A stretch of 64,000 nt of DNA, taken from assembly GCA_900757615.1 (NCBI GenBank), contig CAAEON010000054.1, positions 20,742 through 84,741 of the forward strand, in the 5' to 3' direction. Made by a program: the position numbers and the translations under genes. The stretch is from an uncultured Collinsella sp. (GTDB taxonomy: Bacteria > Actinomycetota > Coriobacteriia > Coriobacteriales > Coriobacteriaceae). The notes under the pieces are model-generated. The model did no database searches and was not told where the DNA came from. It saw only the letters and a list, made by a program, of their open reading frames with translations. Below are positions 1-8,152 of the stretch, piece by piece; positions within the stretch are counted from its first letter, which is position 1, and each line of letters starts with the position of its first letter.

Positions 1-251
1 AGCGCGATCATCTTGGTGCGGTAAAAGTCGAAGAACTCCGCCGAATGTGTCTCGTAAAAGCTGTGCGAGAGCATGGTCTCGGGCGGATAGGCAAACTGCT
101 GGTGATACAGGCCGTCCACGCTGCGAAAATCGGGAATGCCGCTTGCCGTGGAAACACCAGCGCCGCCAAAGAACACCACGCGCTCGTGGGTATTGAACAG
201 CTCCGCCAGCGCGGCGGAGGCCTGCCTGGGGTCCGATATTGCCTGCGTCAT
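1..251 (-). CDS. NAD-dependent deacylase (sirtuin), 5' part only
   Basis: The first 83 codons of a sirtuin run off the left edge, so the C-terminal part is missing only because the window ends. Sirtuins remove acyl groups from lysines of cytosolic proteins using NAD. The sequence shows the family's NAD-binding signature GAGVSTASGIPDFR at residues 30-43, preceded by the short beta-strand RVVFFGG. The ATG is chosen because GGAGG lies about 7 nt upstream and the distance from start to signature is typical of the family. The gene is divergent from the exonuclease III gene, with 135 bp between them. Zinc-binding and catalytic His motifs would lie outside the window. The family call is secure; the acyl-chain preference cannot be told. 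Confidence 0.93.
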   Translation of the reverse strand, partial: MTQAISDPRQASAALAELFNTHERVVFFGGAGVSTASGIPDFRSVDGLYHQQFAYPPETMLSHSFYETHSAEFFDFYRTKMIA

Positions 252-386
252 ATGAGTCCTCCGTCCTTGTTAGTCGGGCAGCGTTGGGCGACGTCCCAAC
301 ATGCGGCCTTTAAGTCAGCATGCGCGGAGCCCACCCCGCCCCTGTTGCGCTAATCTTAAGCCTGCCAACCCCGTCGAAAGGACACC

Positions 387-1205
387 ATGCCTCAGACTTA
401 CACTTTCGCCTCGTGGAACGTCAACGGCCTGCGCGCCGTGCTCAAAAAGGACCCGAGCTTTATCCAGATCGCACAAGAACTCGACGTCGATATCCTGGCG
501 CTGCAAGAGACCAAGCTGCAAGAAGGCCAGGTCGATATTGACCTGCCCGGCTATCACCAAACCTGGAGCTACGCCGAGCGTAAAGGCTATTCGGGCACCG
601 CGGTCTTTAGCCGCCAGGAACCACTGCGCGTGCTGCACGCCGACGCGCTGCTACCCTACGCCGGCGAGGGTGAGGCGGCCGCACTCGTCGCCCAAGCCGT
701 AACCGAGGGCCGCGTCTGCGCGCTCGAGTTCGGCAAGTTTTGGTTTGTCGACGTCTATACGCCCAACGCCCAAAATGAACTCGCCCGCATCGACGTGCGC
801 ATGGCCTGGGACGATGCTTACCGCGGCTTTTTGAACGCGCTCGAGCGCGAGACCGGCAAACCCGTCGTGACCTGCGGCGACTTTAACGTGGCGCACGAGG
901 AGATCGACCTTAAGAACCCCAAGTCCAACCGCGGCAACGCGGGCTTTTCGGACGAGGAGCGCGGCAAGTTCACCGAGCTACTCAACGCCGGCTTTACCGA
1001 TACCTGGCGCACGGCAAACCCCGACGTCGAGGGCGTCTACAGCTGGTGGAGCTATCGCTTTAATGCCCGCAAGAACAACGCAGGCTGGCGCATCGACTAC
1101 TTCCTGGTAAGCGACGCAATCGCCGACAACGTACGCGACACCGGTATCCGCGGCGACATCTTCGGCAGCGACCACTGCCCCGTCACCCTCGCGCTAGAGC
1201 TCTAG
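387..1205 (+). CDS. xth: Exodeoxyribonuclease III (AP endonuclease)
   Basis: A complete 272-residue endonuclease/exonuclease/phosphatase-fold protein, the usual length for ExoIII. It would cut DNA 5' to abasic sites and trim 3' ends during base excision repair in the cytoplasm. Visible motifs are WNVNGLRA at residues 10-17 (Asn11), LQETK with metal-binding Glu41, GDFNVAH in the middle and the C-terminal SDHCPV with the general base His263. The ATG is supported by GAAAGGA seven nt upstream. It is a single-gene unit: a divergent sirtuin lies upstream and a repeat-filled gene-free region downstream. ExoIII is more likely than an ExoA-type paralogue, but the two cannot be fully separated by eye. 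Confidence 0.95.
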   Translation: MPQTYTFASWNVNGLRAVLKKDPSFIQIAQELDVDILALQETKLQEGQVDIDLPGYHQTWSYAERKGYSGTAVFSRQEPLRVLHADALLPYAGEGEAAALVAQAVTEGRVCALEFGKFWFVDVYTPNAQNELARIDVRMAWDDAYRGFLNALERETGKPVVTCGDFNVAHEEIDLKNPKSNRGNAGFSDEERGKFTELLNAGFTDTWRTANPDVEGVYSWWSYRFNARKNNAGWRIDYFLVSDAIADNVRDTGIRGDIFGSDHCPVTLALEL

Positions 1206-1212
1206 CCCCAGC

Positions 1213-1243
1213 TGATCCCCTGGGGACGGAGGAAAACGGATCA
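1213..1243. repeat. GGGGACRG-loop hairpin, arm type TGATCC
   Basis: TGATCC at 1213-1218 pairs with GGATCA at 1238-1243, and the loop carries TGGGGACGG. The element starts 8 nt after the exonuclease III stop codon. A longer relative with a duplicated loop lies at 1453-1493. Confidence 0.7.
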
Positions 1244-1279
1244 TTTTGAGCCTCGTGGGGGTATCCGCGTGACCCATCC

Positions 1280-1440
1280 GCCACGAAACACGCCCATCTA
1301 CTACGTTTAAGCCACCACCCTCAACCACAGCGAACAAAGCAAAAAGAAAACCGCAGGTAGAAAGCCCGCGGTTTTTCATAAAACGCGGTCATGGTCGGGA
1401 GTATCAAGCTAAACGTAGTAGATGGGCCAGTTTCGTGGCA
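1280..1440. repeat. Structured element A (long inverted arms around a conserved core)
   Basis: The arms at 1280-1312 and 1408-1440 are inverted repeats of about 32 bp with two mismatches and one bulge; both contain the block CCCATCTACTACGTTTA in opposite orientation. Between them, AAAACCGCAGGT (1347-1358) is followed after exactly 31 nt by CATGGTC (1390-1396), and the 31-nt spacer can itself fold. Element B at 1537-1700 has the same two blocks at the same spacing but unrelated arms. No protein-coding signal is seen. Confidence 0.75.
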
Positions 1441-1452
1441 AGCGCCGTCAAC

Positions 1453-1493
1453 TGATTCCCTGGGGACATCTGGGGACGGAAGAAAATGGATCA
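1453..1493. repeat. GGGGACRG-loop hairpin with doubled loop
   Basis: TGATTC at 1453-1458 faces GGATCA at 1488-1493 around two GGGGAC blocks (TGGGGACATC and TGGGGACGGA). It is a diverged copy of the hairpin at 1213-1243 and separates structured elements A and B. Confidence 0.6.
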
Positions 1494-1536
1494 ATTTTGC
1501 TCTCTGAGGGCCACGATGCCCGTCATATCAGCCGGC

Positions 1537-1700
1537 CATTCCAAAACTATGCCGGTTTACGGTGCTGAATCGCGAACCCCCAACCATACGCAATTCCGAG
1601 ATAATAAAACCGCAGGTGAACGGCTTGCTCTATTTCGAAAAAAGCCGGCATGGTCTGCCTGCGCCAATCTAGCCCCGTAAACCGGCATAGTTTTGAAATG
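1537..1700. repeat. Structured element B (same core as A, different arms)
   Basis: The arms at 1537-1566 and 1671-1700 are inverted repeats of 30 bp with two mismatches; each contains CAAAACTATGCCGGTTTACG or its complement. AAAACCGCAGGT (1606-1617) and CATGGTC (1649-1655) are again 31 nt apart. The spacer holds a CGGCTT/AAGCCG stem, in a different sequence from the equivalent stem of element A. The element ends 41 bp before the stop codon of the convergent ECF S gene. Confidence 0.75.
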
Positions 1701-1741
1701 GCACTTCGGCAGTATTGATTCCCGCCCCGACGCAACCAGCC

Positions 1742-2440
1742 CTACAGCCCGTATTTCACGACGACACGGTTAATGCGACGGCACCAAGGCTTGTACAAGG
1801 CGGCCAAAAACACGCAGGTCGCAAGGCCGTGCGTAATATCGAACGGCACTGCCGTGGCAAGACGCGCCACGGCACCCGCCCAAGTAAGCGGCTGTACAAA
1901 ACCAATGATGTCATACGCGTTGATCACGACGCCATAGAGCAGGCCCGACGCAAAGCCGTACGCCAGCAGCGCTGACATGCGCACGGTGCCGTCGACGCGG
2001 TCGAACGCACCCGCATACGCCAGCGCGCCGCCGACATAGCCAACCAGACCCCAAGCGTACATCTGCCACGGCGTCCACATGCCCTGCCCAAAAAAGAAAT
2101 TGCTGGTCAGCGCCGCCAGCGCGCCAACCATAAAACCATTGCGGCGACCAAGCGTCGCCCCCGCGATAATGGCGATGGCGCTCACCGGTTTAAAGTCGGG
2201 AATGGGACCGAACAAGATGCGCCCCGCCGCGGCCAACGCCGCCAACACCAGCGTGGGCATAATCTGGCGCAGGCCCGGGCGCGACGCCTCGTAACCCGCA
2301 AAGAACAGCGCAAGCACCAGTGCCACCACGACAAGCATGGCAAGCGCCGCCTGCTCAATACCTGCCAGCAACGCCGCAGCCATCACCGCAGGAACCGCCA
2401 GCAGCAGCGGGATTTCCATATGTTGCAAGACGCGCGACAA
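1742..2440 (-). CDS. ECF transporter S component (substrate-binding membrane protein)
   Basis: A 232-residue protein with about six hydrophobic segments and the S-component-like centre GPIPDFKPVSAIAIIAGATLGRRNGFMVGALAALTS (shown here only as a description of residues about 80-115), followed by a Phe/Gly/Trp-rich loop. S components bind the vitamin or other micronutrient and dock on the EcfT-EcfA module for ATP-driven uptake. The start is TTG at 2440, with GGGGG about 7 nt upstream; the only nearby ATG in this frame is seven codons inside. The A and T genes are on the same strand at 8.2-10.7 kb. The substrate is not evident: no riboswitch or biosynthetic neighbour was found. Confidence 0.75.
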   Translation of the reverse strand: MSRVLQHMEIPLLLAVPAVMAAALLAGIEQAALAMLVVVALVLALFFAGYEASRPGLRQIMPTLVLAALAAAGRILFGPIPDFKPVSAIAIIAGATLGRRNGFMVGALAALTSNFFFGQGMWTPWQMYAWGLVGYVGGALAYAGAFDRVDGTVRMSALLAYGFASGLLYGVVINAYDIIGFVQPLTWAGAVARLATAVPFDITHGLATCVFLAALYKPWCRRINRVVVKYGL

Positions 2441-2561
2441 CGGCAGCCCCCATCAAACGAATGTCCGTTTATGGTAGCACGGGCAAAATGAGGCCGACCA
2501 ATCCCCCGGCCGGCCTTGGCTGCCAGTCGATCAGGCTTTCGCCACGCGACCGGTCTTGGCG

Positions 2562-3023
2562 CTATTCGCCCGTAACTTTAGCGGCAATGGCCGCGACAAA
2601 AGGATCAAACAGCAAGCCGCCCACAACGACAAAGGCCCATCCGCCCACCACGAGGCGAACCCAACGCGAGAAAAACGGCACACCGTCGATAACGCCAACG
2701 CCTGACTGAAACGCGACTTCAAATAGCCCGATAATGCAGAAGAGCAGAGTAGCGCCCACAACGGTTCCGCAAATCCGTGCGCCCGGAGTGTTCCGATCAA
2801 AACCAAAAAACTCAACGCACGTCTCAATTGCTTTGCCAAAGAGCGGCAAAAAACCCACGAACTGTGCAATACCGATGGCCAGAATAAGCTGCCCCCAGAA
2901 ACCAGTAAGTCCCTGAAAATCTAAGCCAGGCTTTCCCTCAACAATCGGCAGAAATGAACACATGAACAGAGGATTAACGATGCCGTTGAGAATGGTCACA
3001 GCGGTACTCTTTTTTAGTGTCAA
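2562..3023 (-). CDS. Small integral membrane protein of unknown function
   Basis: About 153 residues with four hydrophobic segments and few charged residues. I do not recognise a named family. TTG at 3023 is preferred because AAAGGAG lies nine nt before it; a TTG three codons earlier would sit directly on that Shine-Dalgarno site. The gene follows the MFS gene by 54 bp on the same strand and probably belongs to the MFS2-amidohydrolase-MFS1 transcript. A role beside the carriers (small partner subunit or separate permease) is only a guess from position. Confidence 0.6.
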   Translation of the reverse strand: MTLKKSTAVTILNGIVNPLFMCSFLPIVEGKPGLDFQGLTGFWGQLILAIGIAQFVGFLPLFGKAIETCVEFFGFDRNTPGARICGTVVGATLLFCIIGLFEVAFQSGVGVIDGVPFFSRWVRLVVGGWAFVVVGGLLFDPFVAAIAAKVTGE

Positions 3024-3077
3024 GTAGACCAACTCCTTTTGCCCTTGTCGGCCAGGCCCAAAAGGCGAAAACAGGTG

Positions 3078-4274
3078 TTACATAAGTGAATCGGAAGACG
3101 GCAGGAATGGAGACGCCAGCGCCGTCGCGCCAAACAAAACCGCGCACCCAAATAGAAGCGTTTCATAGCTCTCGCCAATGCAGAAGGAGAGGGCCACGGG
3201 AATCAAAAACGTAAGCCCCAGCGAAACGGTGCTCACCACGCCACCGGCACTTCCTGCAAGCCCCTCGCGCACCTCGGGCAACATGTAGGGTAGCGACTGA
3301 ACGACCGGACCGGCGACGGCAGTCGAAGCGCCAATCGCAAACATGAGCCCGACAGAAGGCTGAGAGACAAAAGCCTCTCCGGCCCACATAAGGGCACTCC
3401 CCGCCATTGCGGCGATGGCCATAAACACGCGATAGTCGCCAAATTGCGCTCGCGCGTAGGGACCGGCCACGCTGCCGACAATCGACCCAAGCGTCACGAA
3501 AGAGGCAAGAAGCCCGGCGACCTGGGGTTCGGTTGAAACCTCAAGTGCCGAGACAAGATAACCCGAGTACGCCGTAGCCGATGCAAGGGCGACTCCAAGC
3601 AGTATCGCCACGAGCCAAACCATCGGCATCTTGATTACCGTCGCAAACGCACTTGCCGACGACGAAGCAGGCTCCGCACCCTGAACGCCAAGGCCATCTG
3701 CAGCCTGCAGAACATCTGCCGATGGCGCAACCAGCAGCCACAGCAATCCAAACACGGCAAATAAAACGGCAGCAAGGGCATATGCTCGTCCGGGCGTTGC
3801 AAAGAGAGGAGAGGTTGCAAGCGAGCAGGCGATTCCGCCCGACCCCGCAGCGTAGAACCATCCCATGGCCCTATCGGTTTCTCCGCCAAAAGTGGAACCA
3901 AGCACTTTTAGAACGATGGCATTCACGACGCATGGCGCCGCGCCCAGAAGCATGGTCGCCGTGAACAGCGTCGCAAACGATGCGCACTCCGCGCGAGCAG
4001 CCGCTGCAATTGCAGAAATCGCCGATGCGATGAATACGAGCACCTTCACGCCATATCGATCGGCGCAAACGCCGACAGGCATGCCGAATACAACGGCAGG
4101 AACAAACGGGGCAAACAGGACGGCTGAAAACTCGGCCGAGGTCAGATGCAGGTCCGACACAACCAGATGTGCCAATCCCGACACCTGATACTGCGCGTAG
4201 TTCGCAGCAAACACGATGCCGCACACCACAAACAGCAGGGCATATTTTTCGACCGTCCCTTTGCTCACGTTCAT
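3078..4274 (-). CDS. MFS transporter (paralogue 1)
   Basis: About 398 residues with twelve predicted membrane segments. The MFS loop between segments 2 and 3 appears as GMPVGVCADRYGVK near residues 64-77. The N-terminal NYAQYQVSGLA is nearly the same as NYMQYQVSALA in the MFS protein at 5932-7143, so the two are tandem paralogues. A GTG directly before the chosen ATG is also possible. The start lies eight nt downstream of the amidohydrolase stop, indicating translational coupling. The cargo is unknown; the adjacent amidohydrolase suggests an amide or N-acylated metabolite. Confidence 0.85.
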   Translation of the reverse strand: MNVSKGTVEKYALLFVVCGIVFAANYAQYQVSGLAHLVVSDLHLTSAEFSAVLFAPFVPAVVFGMPVGVCADRYGVKVLVFIASAISAIAAAARAECASFATLFTATMLLGAAPCVVNAIVLKVLGSTFGGETDRAMGWFYAAGSGGIACSLATSPLFATPGRAYALAAVLFAVFGLLWLLVAPSADVLQAADGLGVQGAEPASSSASAFATVIKMPMVWLVAILLGVALASATAYSGYLVSALEVSTEPQVAGLLASFVTLGSIVGSVAGPYARAQFGDYRVFMAIAAMAGSALMWAGEAFVSQPSVGLMFAIGASTAVAGPVVQSLPYMLPEVREGLAGSAGGVVSTVSLGLTFLIPVALSFCIGESYETLLFGCAVLFGATALASPFLPSSDSLM

Positions 4275-4282
4275 CACCCTAT

Positions 4283-5929
4283 CTATGCTTCATCCTTGCG
4301 ATAGACGACGCGTCCGTTAAAGATCGTCGTCTCGACTTCGAGATCGCGAAGCGCCATCGGGTTCATTTCAAACGGATTGCCCGACAGGATGACGATATCG
4401 GCAAGCTTGCCGGCGGCAAGGCTGCCCAAACGGCGCTCAAAGCCCTCGACATATGCTGAGCCGAGCGTGTGCGCTTGCAGCGTCTCGCCGAGCGTCAGGG
4501 CATTCTCGCGGAAGTATCCCTCCGCCGGGTGCCCGTCAAACTCGCTACGCGTCACCGCAGCATACACGGTATCGATAGGATCGATTGACATCACCGCAGG
4601 CCAGTCAGTACCAAGCCCTAAGTGGATTCCGCCATCGGCCTCTTCCCTATAGCGCCACATGTGGCTCATGCGCTCTTCGCCAAGAGACTCCTCGTACACG
4701 CCCTGCCCAAGGCCTCCGATGGGATGCTGCGGCTGAATCGCAGCATTAATGCCCAGGCGCTTCATGCGAGCAATATCCTCGAGCTTCAGGTTATCTGTAT
4801 GCTCGATAGCAAAACGCGCCCCCTTGTTGCCGCACACCTCCTCGACACGCTCGACGGCATCGATAATCATCGTGGCAGACGCATCGCCGATGGCATGGAT
4901 ACGAACATCGAAGCCATTCTGGCTGGCCTCGAGCATCATGCGGTCAAGCGTCTCCTGGTTGCATGCCGGTTCGCCGCGAAAGTCCTTCCCCGTCGGAGCG
5001 TTAAGATACGGCTCGTGCATATAGGCCGTGTACGCCTCGGGACAGCCGTCCAAAATGTACTTGAGGCCTGCCATGCGCACGCGCTCGCCGTGATGACGCA
5101 CACGCAGGGCCTGCGACTCTGACATCGGAGCGTCGAGCGCAGAATAGTAGCTAATACGCAGCGTACTCAGGTCCTCGCTCGCCAGACGGTCATAGATGTC
5201 GTACACGCCGGGCGTGGTCACGCCCAAAGGATACATATCACCGATCGAAGTTATGCCGAGCTTGTTGAACTTGCGCATCGACTTGAGCAACGACGCATCA
5301 AGGTCCGGTTTGTTGAGCACAACATCGAGCAAGATGTTCGTCGCCTGGGGCTCGGACAGAAAGCCATTGGGCTCGCCGTTGTCAAAGTGGCGGATAAGGC
5401 CACCTTCAGGCGTCGGGGTATTGCGGTCGATACCGACCGCCCTGAGCGCGGCGGTATTGCACCACACCACGTGCATCGAAAAGTCTGAGAGCACGATCGG
5501 GCGGTCGATATCGAGCGCATCGAGGCTGCGGCAATCAGGGTCAGTCGGGTTTTCCCACGCGGGCGAATACCAACCCTGACCGTAAATCCACGGATTGTCA
5601 GGATGCTCGGCGGCAAACTTGGCAACAGCATCCACACAAGCCCGCTCGCTCGGCAGAAACATCAGATCGCAACAGAAGTCTTCATCCTTCTGGATTGAAC
5701 CAAGCGCAAAATGCATGTGTGAATCGTTGAATCCGGGCATGACCAGTTTGTTGCCGGCGTCAATAACCTCAGTATCGGGACCGATAAACGGCTGCACCTT
5801 ATCGGGAGAGCCCACGGCCACAATCTCGCTGCCGCGAACTGCAACGCACCCAGCGCGAGGCTCAAGTTCCTCGGCAGTAAACAACGCCGTCGTCTTGAGG
5901 ACGATATCAGCGGGAACTACCGCCTCCAT
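4283..5929 (-). CDS. Amidohydrolase family 3 protein (YtcJ-like)
   Basis: A 548-residue metal-dependent hydrolase of the amidohydrolase-3 group. The N-terminal beta-sandwich is followed by the metal-binding HxH in GFNDSHMHF (about residues 66-74). Later metal or catalytic blocks are RIHAIGD, FAIEHTD and LGLGTDWPAV, and the C-terminal strand is GKLADIVIL. Such enzymes hydrolyse amide or formamide bonds of small molecules in the cytosol; the real substrate is unknown. The gene is packed between two paralogous MFS carriers, with 2 bp separating it from the upstream one and 8 bp from the downstream one, so uptake and hydrolysis of one compound is the likely shared role. The divergent LuxR regulator probably controls it. 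Confidence 0.85.
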   Translation of the reverse strand: MEAVVPADIVLKTTALFTAEELEPRAGCVAVRGSEIVAVGSPDKVQPFIGPDTEVIDAGNKLVMPGFNDSHMHFALGSIQKDEDFCCDLMFLPSERACVDAVAKFAAEHPDNPWIYGQGWYSPAWENPTDPDCRSLDALDIDRPIVLSDFSMHVVWCNTAALRAVGIDRNTPTPEGGLIRHFDNGEPNGFLSEPQATNILLDVVLNKPDLDASLLKSMRKFNKLGITSIGDMYPLGVTTPGVYDIYDRLASEDLSTLRISYYSALDAPMSESQALRVRHHGERVRMAGLKYILDGCPEAYTAYMHEPYLNAPTGKDFRGEPACNQETLDRMMLEASQNGFDVRIHAIGDASATMIIDAVERVEEVCGNKGARFAIEHTDNLKLEDIARMKRLGINAAIQPQHPIGGLGQGVYEESLGEERMSHMWRYREEADGGIHLGLGTDWPAVMSIDPIDTVYAAVTRSEFDGHPAEGYFRENALTLGETLQAHTLGSAYVEGFERRLGSLAAGKLADIVILSGNPFEMNPMALRDLEVETTIFNGRVVYRKDEA

Positions 5930-5931
5930 GG

Positions 5932-7143
5932 CTACTCACTATCCTTAGCGGCGGCAGCCTGCATGGCCTTGCGACCGAGCTCGGGCAGGAAGAAAACCGG
6001 AACCACGGAAAGCAGGAAGCAGAGGCTCTCGAGACCCATGTTCACAGTGTAGTCGGCACCAGCAACGGCAGAGATACCGATGGGCAGGAAATAACTCATG
6101 AGCAGGGAGATGGTGCCCACGATACCGCCAGCGGAACCAGCATACTTATCACCAATCTCGGGAAGGAGAACAGGCATGGACTGCATGATCGGGCCGTTGA
6201 TGGCGGTAAAGAAGCCATTGATGACCAAAATCGTCCACAGAAGGAAGCCGACCGGGGTGTACCACGTCACGAACATCGATATGGCACCGACGAGAGTAGT
6301 GACGATGAGAAAACCCTTGAACTTTCCAAGCTTATCGCAGAACGCAGGCCCAACGATGCAGCCGAAAAAGCTGCCAACGGTAACAATTGCGGCCATGAAA
6401 CCAGCAGTGGCGACGTCTATGCCCTTGCCAAGCTGAAGCGCCTGAGGCAGGAAACCGGCATAGGCAGTGGTAGAGGCAAGTCCAAAACCGACGCCGATGG
6501 AGATTAGCCACACGCCAGGACTCTTGATAGCAACCTTGAGGTAGTCGAGCACGGGCTCGGGCTCGGGGAGCGATTGCCCCTCGGGCACATCTCGGTCAAG
6601 CACGATCCAAAGAACCCAGGAGATGGTCATGACGACAGCAGCGACCATATAAGAGTTAAAGACGCTGCCGAACAAGCCAGCACAGATCTGAGCGACAACG
6701 ATGGCAACGCACGAAGCCGCGTAGAACAAGCCCATGGCGAAACCAGTCTGTTCACGAAACCAGGTGCCGAGCACCTTGATGAGGTTGGCGTTGAGTGCCG
6801 AGATTCCCATGCCAATCAGGAACATCGATGCCATCTGCATCGTGAACGAATCGAGCGTAAAGCAACGGAGAAAACCGCCGGCAACCGAAATTGCGGTGCA
6901 AACCGTGACAACTTTCTTAGAGCCGATACGGTCACCAAGGGCACCCAGCGGAATTGAGAAGAAAACGGCGGTAAGCATAGGAACGAGGAACAGCATCGAA
7001 AAGCCGACGGTATCGATATTGAGCATAGGCATGACCTCGACGGCGAGTGCTGAGACCTGGTACTGCATGTAGTTAGCCATAAAGCACAGCAAGCAAACGA
7101 CTGAAACAATCGCCCAACGCCATGAAGGAAGCTTCTCTTCCAT
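5932..7143 (-). CDS. MFS transporter (paralogue 2), first gene of the amidohydrolase operon
   Basis: A 403-residue carrier with twelve hydrophobic segments and the MFS signature SIPLGALGDRIGSKK after segment 2. It is a tandem paralogue of the MFS protein at 3078-4274; both have the N-terminal QYQVS motif and a similar SMPVLLPE / SLPYMLPE segment in the C-terminal half. The ATG is supported by AAAGGAG about 6 nt upstream. It leads a minus-strand run with the amidohydrolase, the second MFS gene and probably the small membrane protein. Two copies could mean import and export, or two related substrates. The role of the operon is not known. Confidence 0.87.
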   Translation of the reverse strand: MEEKLPSWRWAIVSVVCLLCFMANYMQYQVSALAVEVMPMLNIDTVGFSMLFLVPMLTAVFFSIPLGALGDRIGSKKVVTVCTAISVAGGFLRCFTLDSFTMQMASMFLIGMGISALNANLIKVLGTWFREQTGFAMGLFYAASCVAIVVAQICAGLFGSVFNSYMVAAVVMTISWVLWIVLDRDVPEGQSLPEPEPVLDYLKVAIKSPGVWLISIGVGFGLASTTAYAGFLPQALQLGKGIDVATAGFMAAIVTVGSFFGCIVGPAFCDKLGKFKGFLIVTTLVGAISMFVTWYTPVGFLLWTILVINGFFTAINGPIMQSMPVLLPEIGDKYAGSAGGIVGTISLLMSYFLPIGISAVAGADYTVNMGLESLCFLLSVVPVFFLPELGRKAMQAAAAKDSE

Positions 7144-7344
7144 GATGACTCCTTTAATAAGTCGGAATAATCAAACAGCTTGGAGAACCGGGCCCTGGCT
7201 CTTAGGTATTCATATTTTGCGATTGGCCCCTCACCGAAACCATTCGGCTAACGGCTTATCATCATTCGAAAAAAGGAGTAGTATCTCTACGCAAATTAAC
7301 TAAAATGCCAGCTAAACCACTACGCAATCTCATCGGAGGTCATC
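7144..7344. promoter_or_regulatory. Divergent promoter region between MFS operon and LuxR gene
   Basis: This 201-bp interval is richer in A+T than its neighbours. TACGCAA occurs twice in direct orientation (7288-7294 and 7321-7327), 33 bp apart or about three helical turns. A related TTGCG occurs on the other strand near 7218. These are candidate sites for the LuxR-type regulator encoded at 7345, although the right-hand copy lies only 17 bp from its start codon. Confidence 0.45.
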
Positions 7345-8127
7345 TTGAGCTTTTTGTCCGATTCTGAATGGCTCTGCTTAAACGATCTCGTGCTTTCGAT
7401 TAATTCCATCGACAGCGACCGCGAGTTTCGCTCGACCGTCCTCAAAAAGCTGCGTTTTCTCATCCCCTACGAGTCGGCTGCATTTTTCCTGAGCGACCTT
7501 TCCAGGGATCTCGTATCCACCCCGCAAGAATGGAAAACGCGCGTCTTTCTTGACCCTCTTGGCATCGATGTCCCCGCTGGGATGCTCGAGCTCTACACCG
7601 AAAAGTACTGGCAGCAGGACATGATCGTCGCCCACCGCAATCTTACGCGCTCGACGGTGCTGCGCGAGTCCGATCAGCTCAGCCCTGGCGATATCGACAG
7701 CAGTTATATGAAGGATTATCTTGGCGGCCGCCACGTCGTCAACGTCAGTTTCTTTAATGACGAGGGCTTTTTGGGATCGCTCAATCTTAATCGCAAGAAA
7801 GAAGAGGGTGACTTTAGCGATCGTGAAGTTCAAATCCTTGAGCTCATCGAACCGCACCTCACGAACCGACTATCAAAATGGCGTGTACGCGCCGACCGCA
7901 GTTCGTCTGAAATCGTATTTGCTCACGACTACGATGTCTCAGCGCGCGAAATCGATGTGTGTCGTTGCGTGTTATCGGGCATGGACAACGCGGCCATCGC
8001 CGAAGAGCTCTCCATCAGCACTGGCACCGTTAAAAAGCATCTGGAGAACATCTTTCGAAAAACGCGGGTCAATAGCCGTGTTGGGCTTATGGCGCTCCTT
8101 CAGCAGTACACGGCGCTCAAACAGTAA
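7345..8127 (+). CDS. LuxR-family transcriptional regulator
   Basis: A 260-residue regulator. The C-terminal 65 residues carry a LuxR helix-turn-helix: DYDVSAREIDVCRCVLSG, then NAAIAEELSISTGTVKKHLENIF and the closing KTRVNSRVGLM. The N-terminal 190 residues have no membrane segment and resemble a GAF/PAS-like sensory fold, by predicted secondary structure rather than by motif. TTG is taken as start because GGAGG lies six nt upstream. The divergent position next to the MFS-amidohydrolase operon suggests that it senses the carriers' substrate and controls them. No phospho-acceptor domain is present, so it is not a response regulator. Confidence 0.85.
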   Translation: MSFLSDSEWLCLNDLVLSINSIDSDREFRSTVLKKLRFLIPYESAAFFLSDLSRDLVSTPQEWKTRVFLDPLGIDVPAGMLELYTEKYWQQDMIVAHRNLTRSTVLRESDQLSPGDIDSSYMKDYLGGRHVVNVSFFNDEGFLGSLNLNRKKEEGDFSDREVQILELIEPHLTNRLSKWRVRADRSSSEIVFAHDYDVSAREIDVCRCVLSGMDNAAIAEELSISTGTVKKHLENIFRKTRVNSRVGLMALLQQYTALKQ

Positions 8128-8152
8128 GCCCGATCTCGCCCCACGAACCCCA

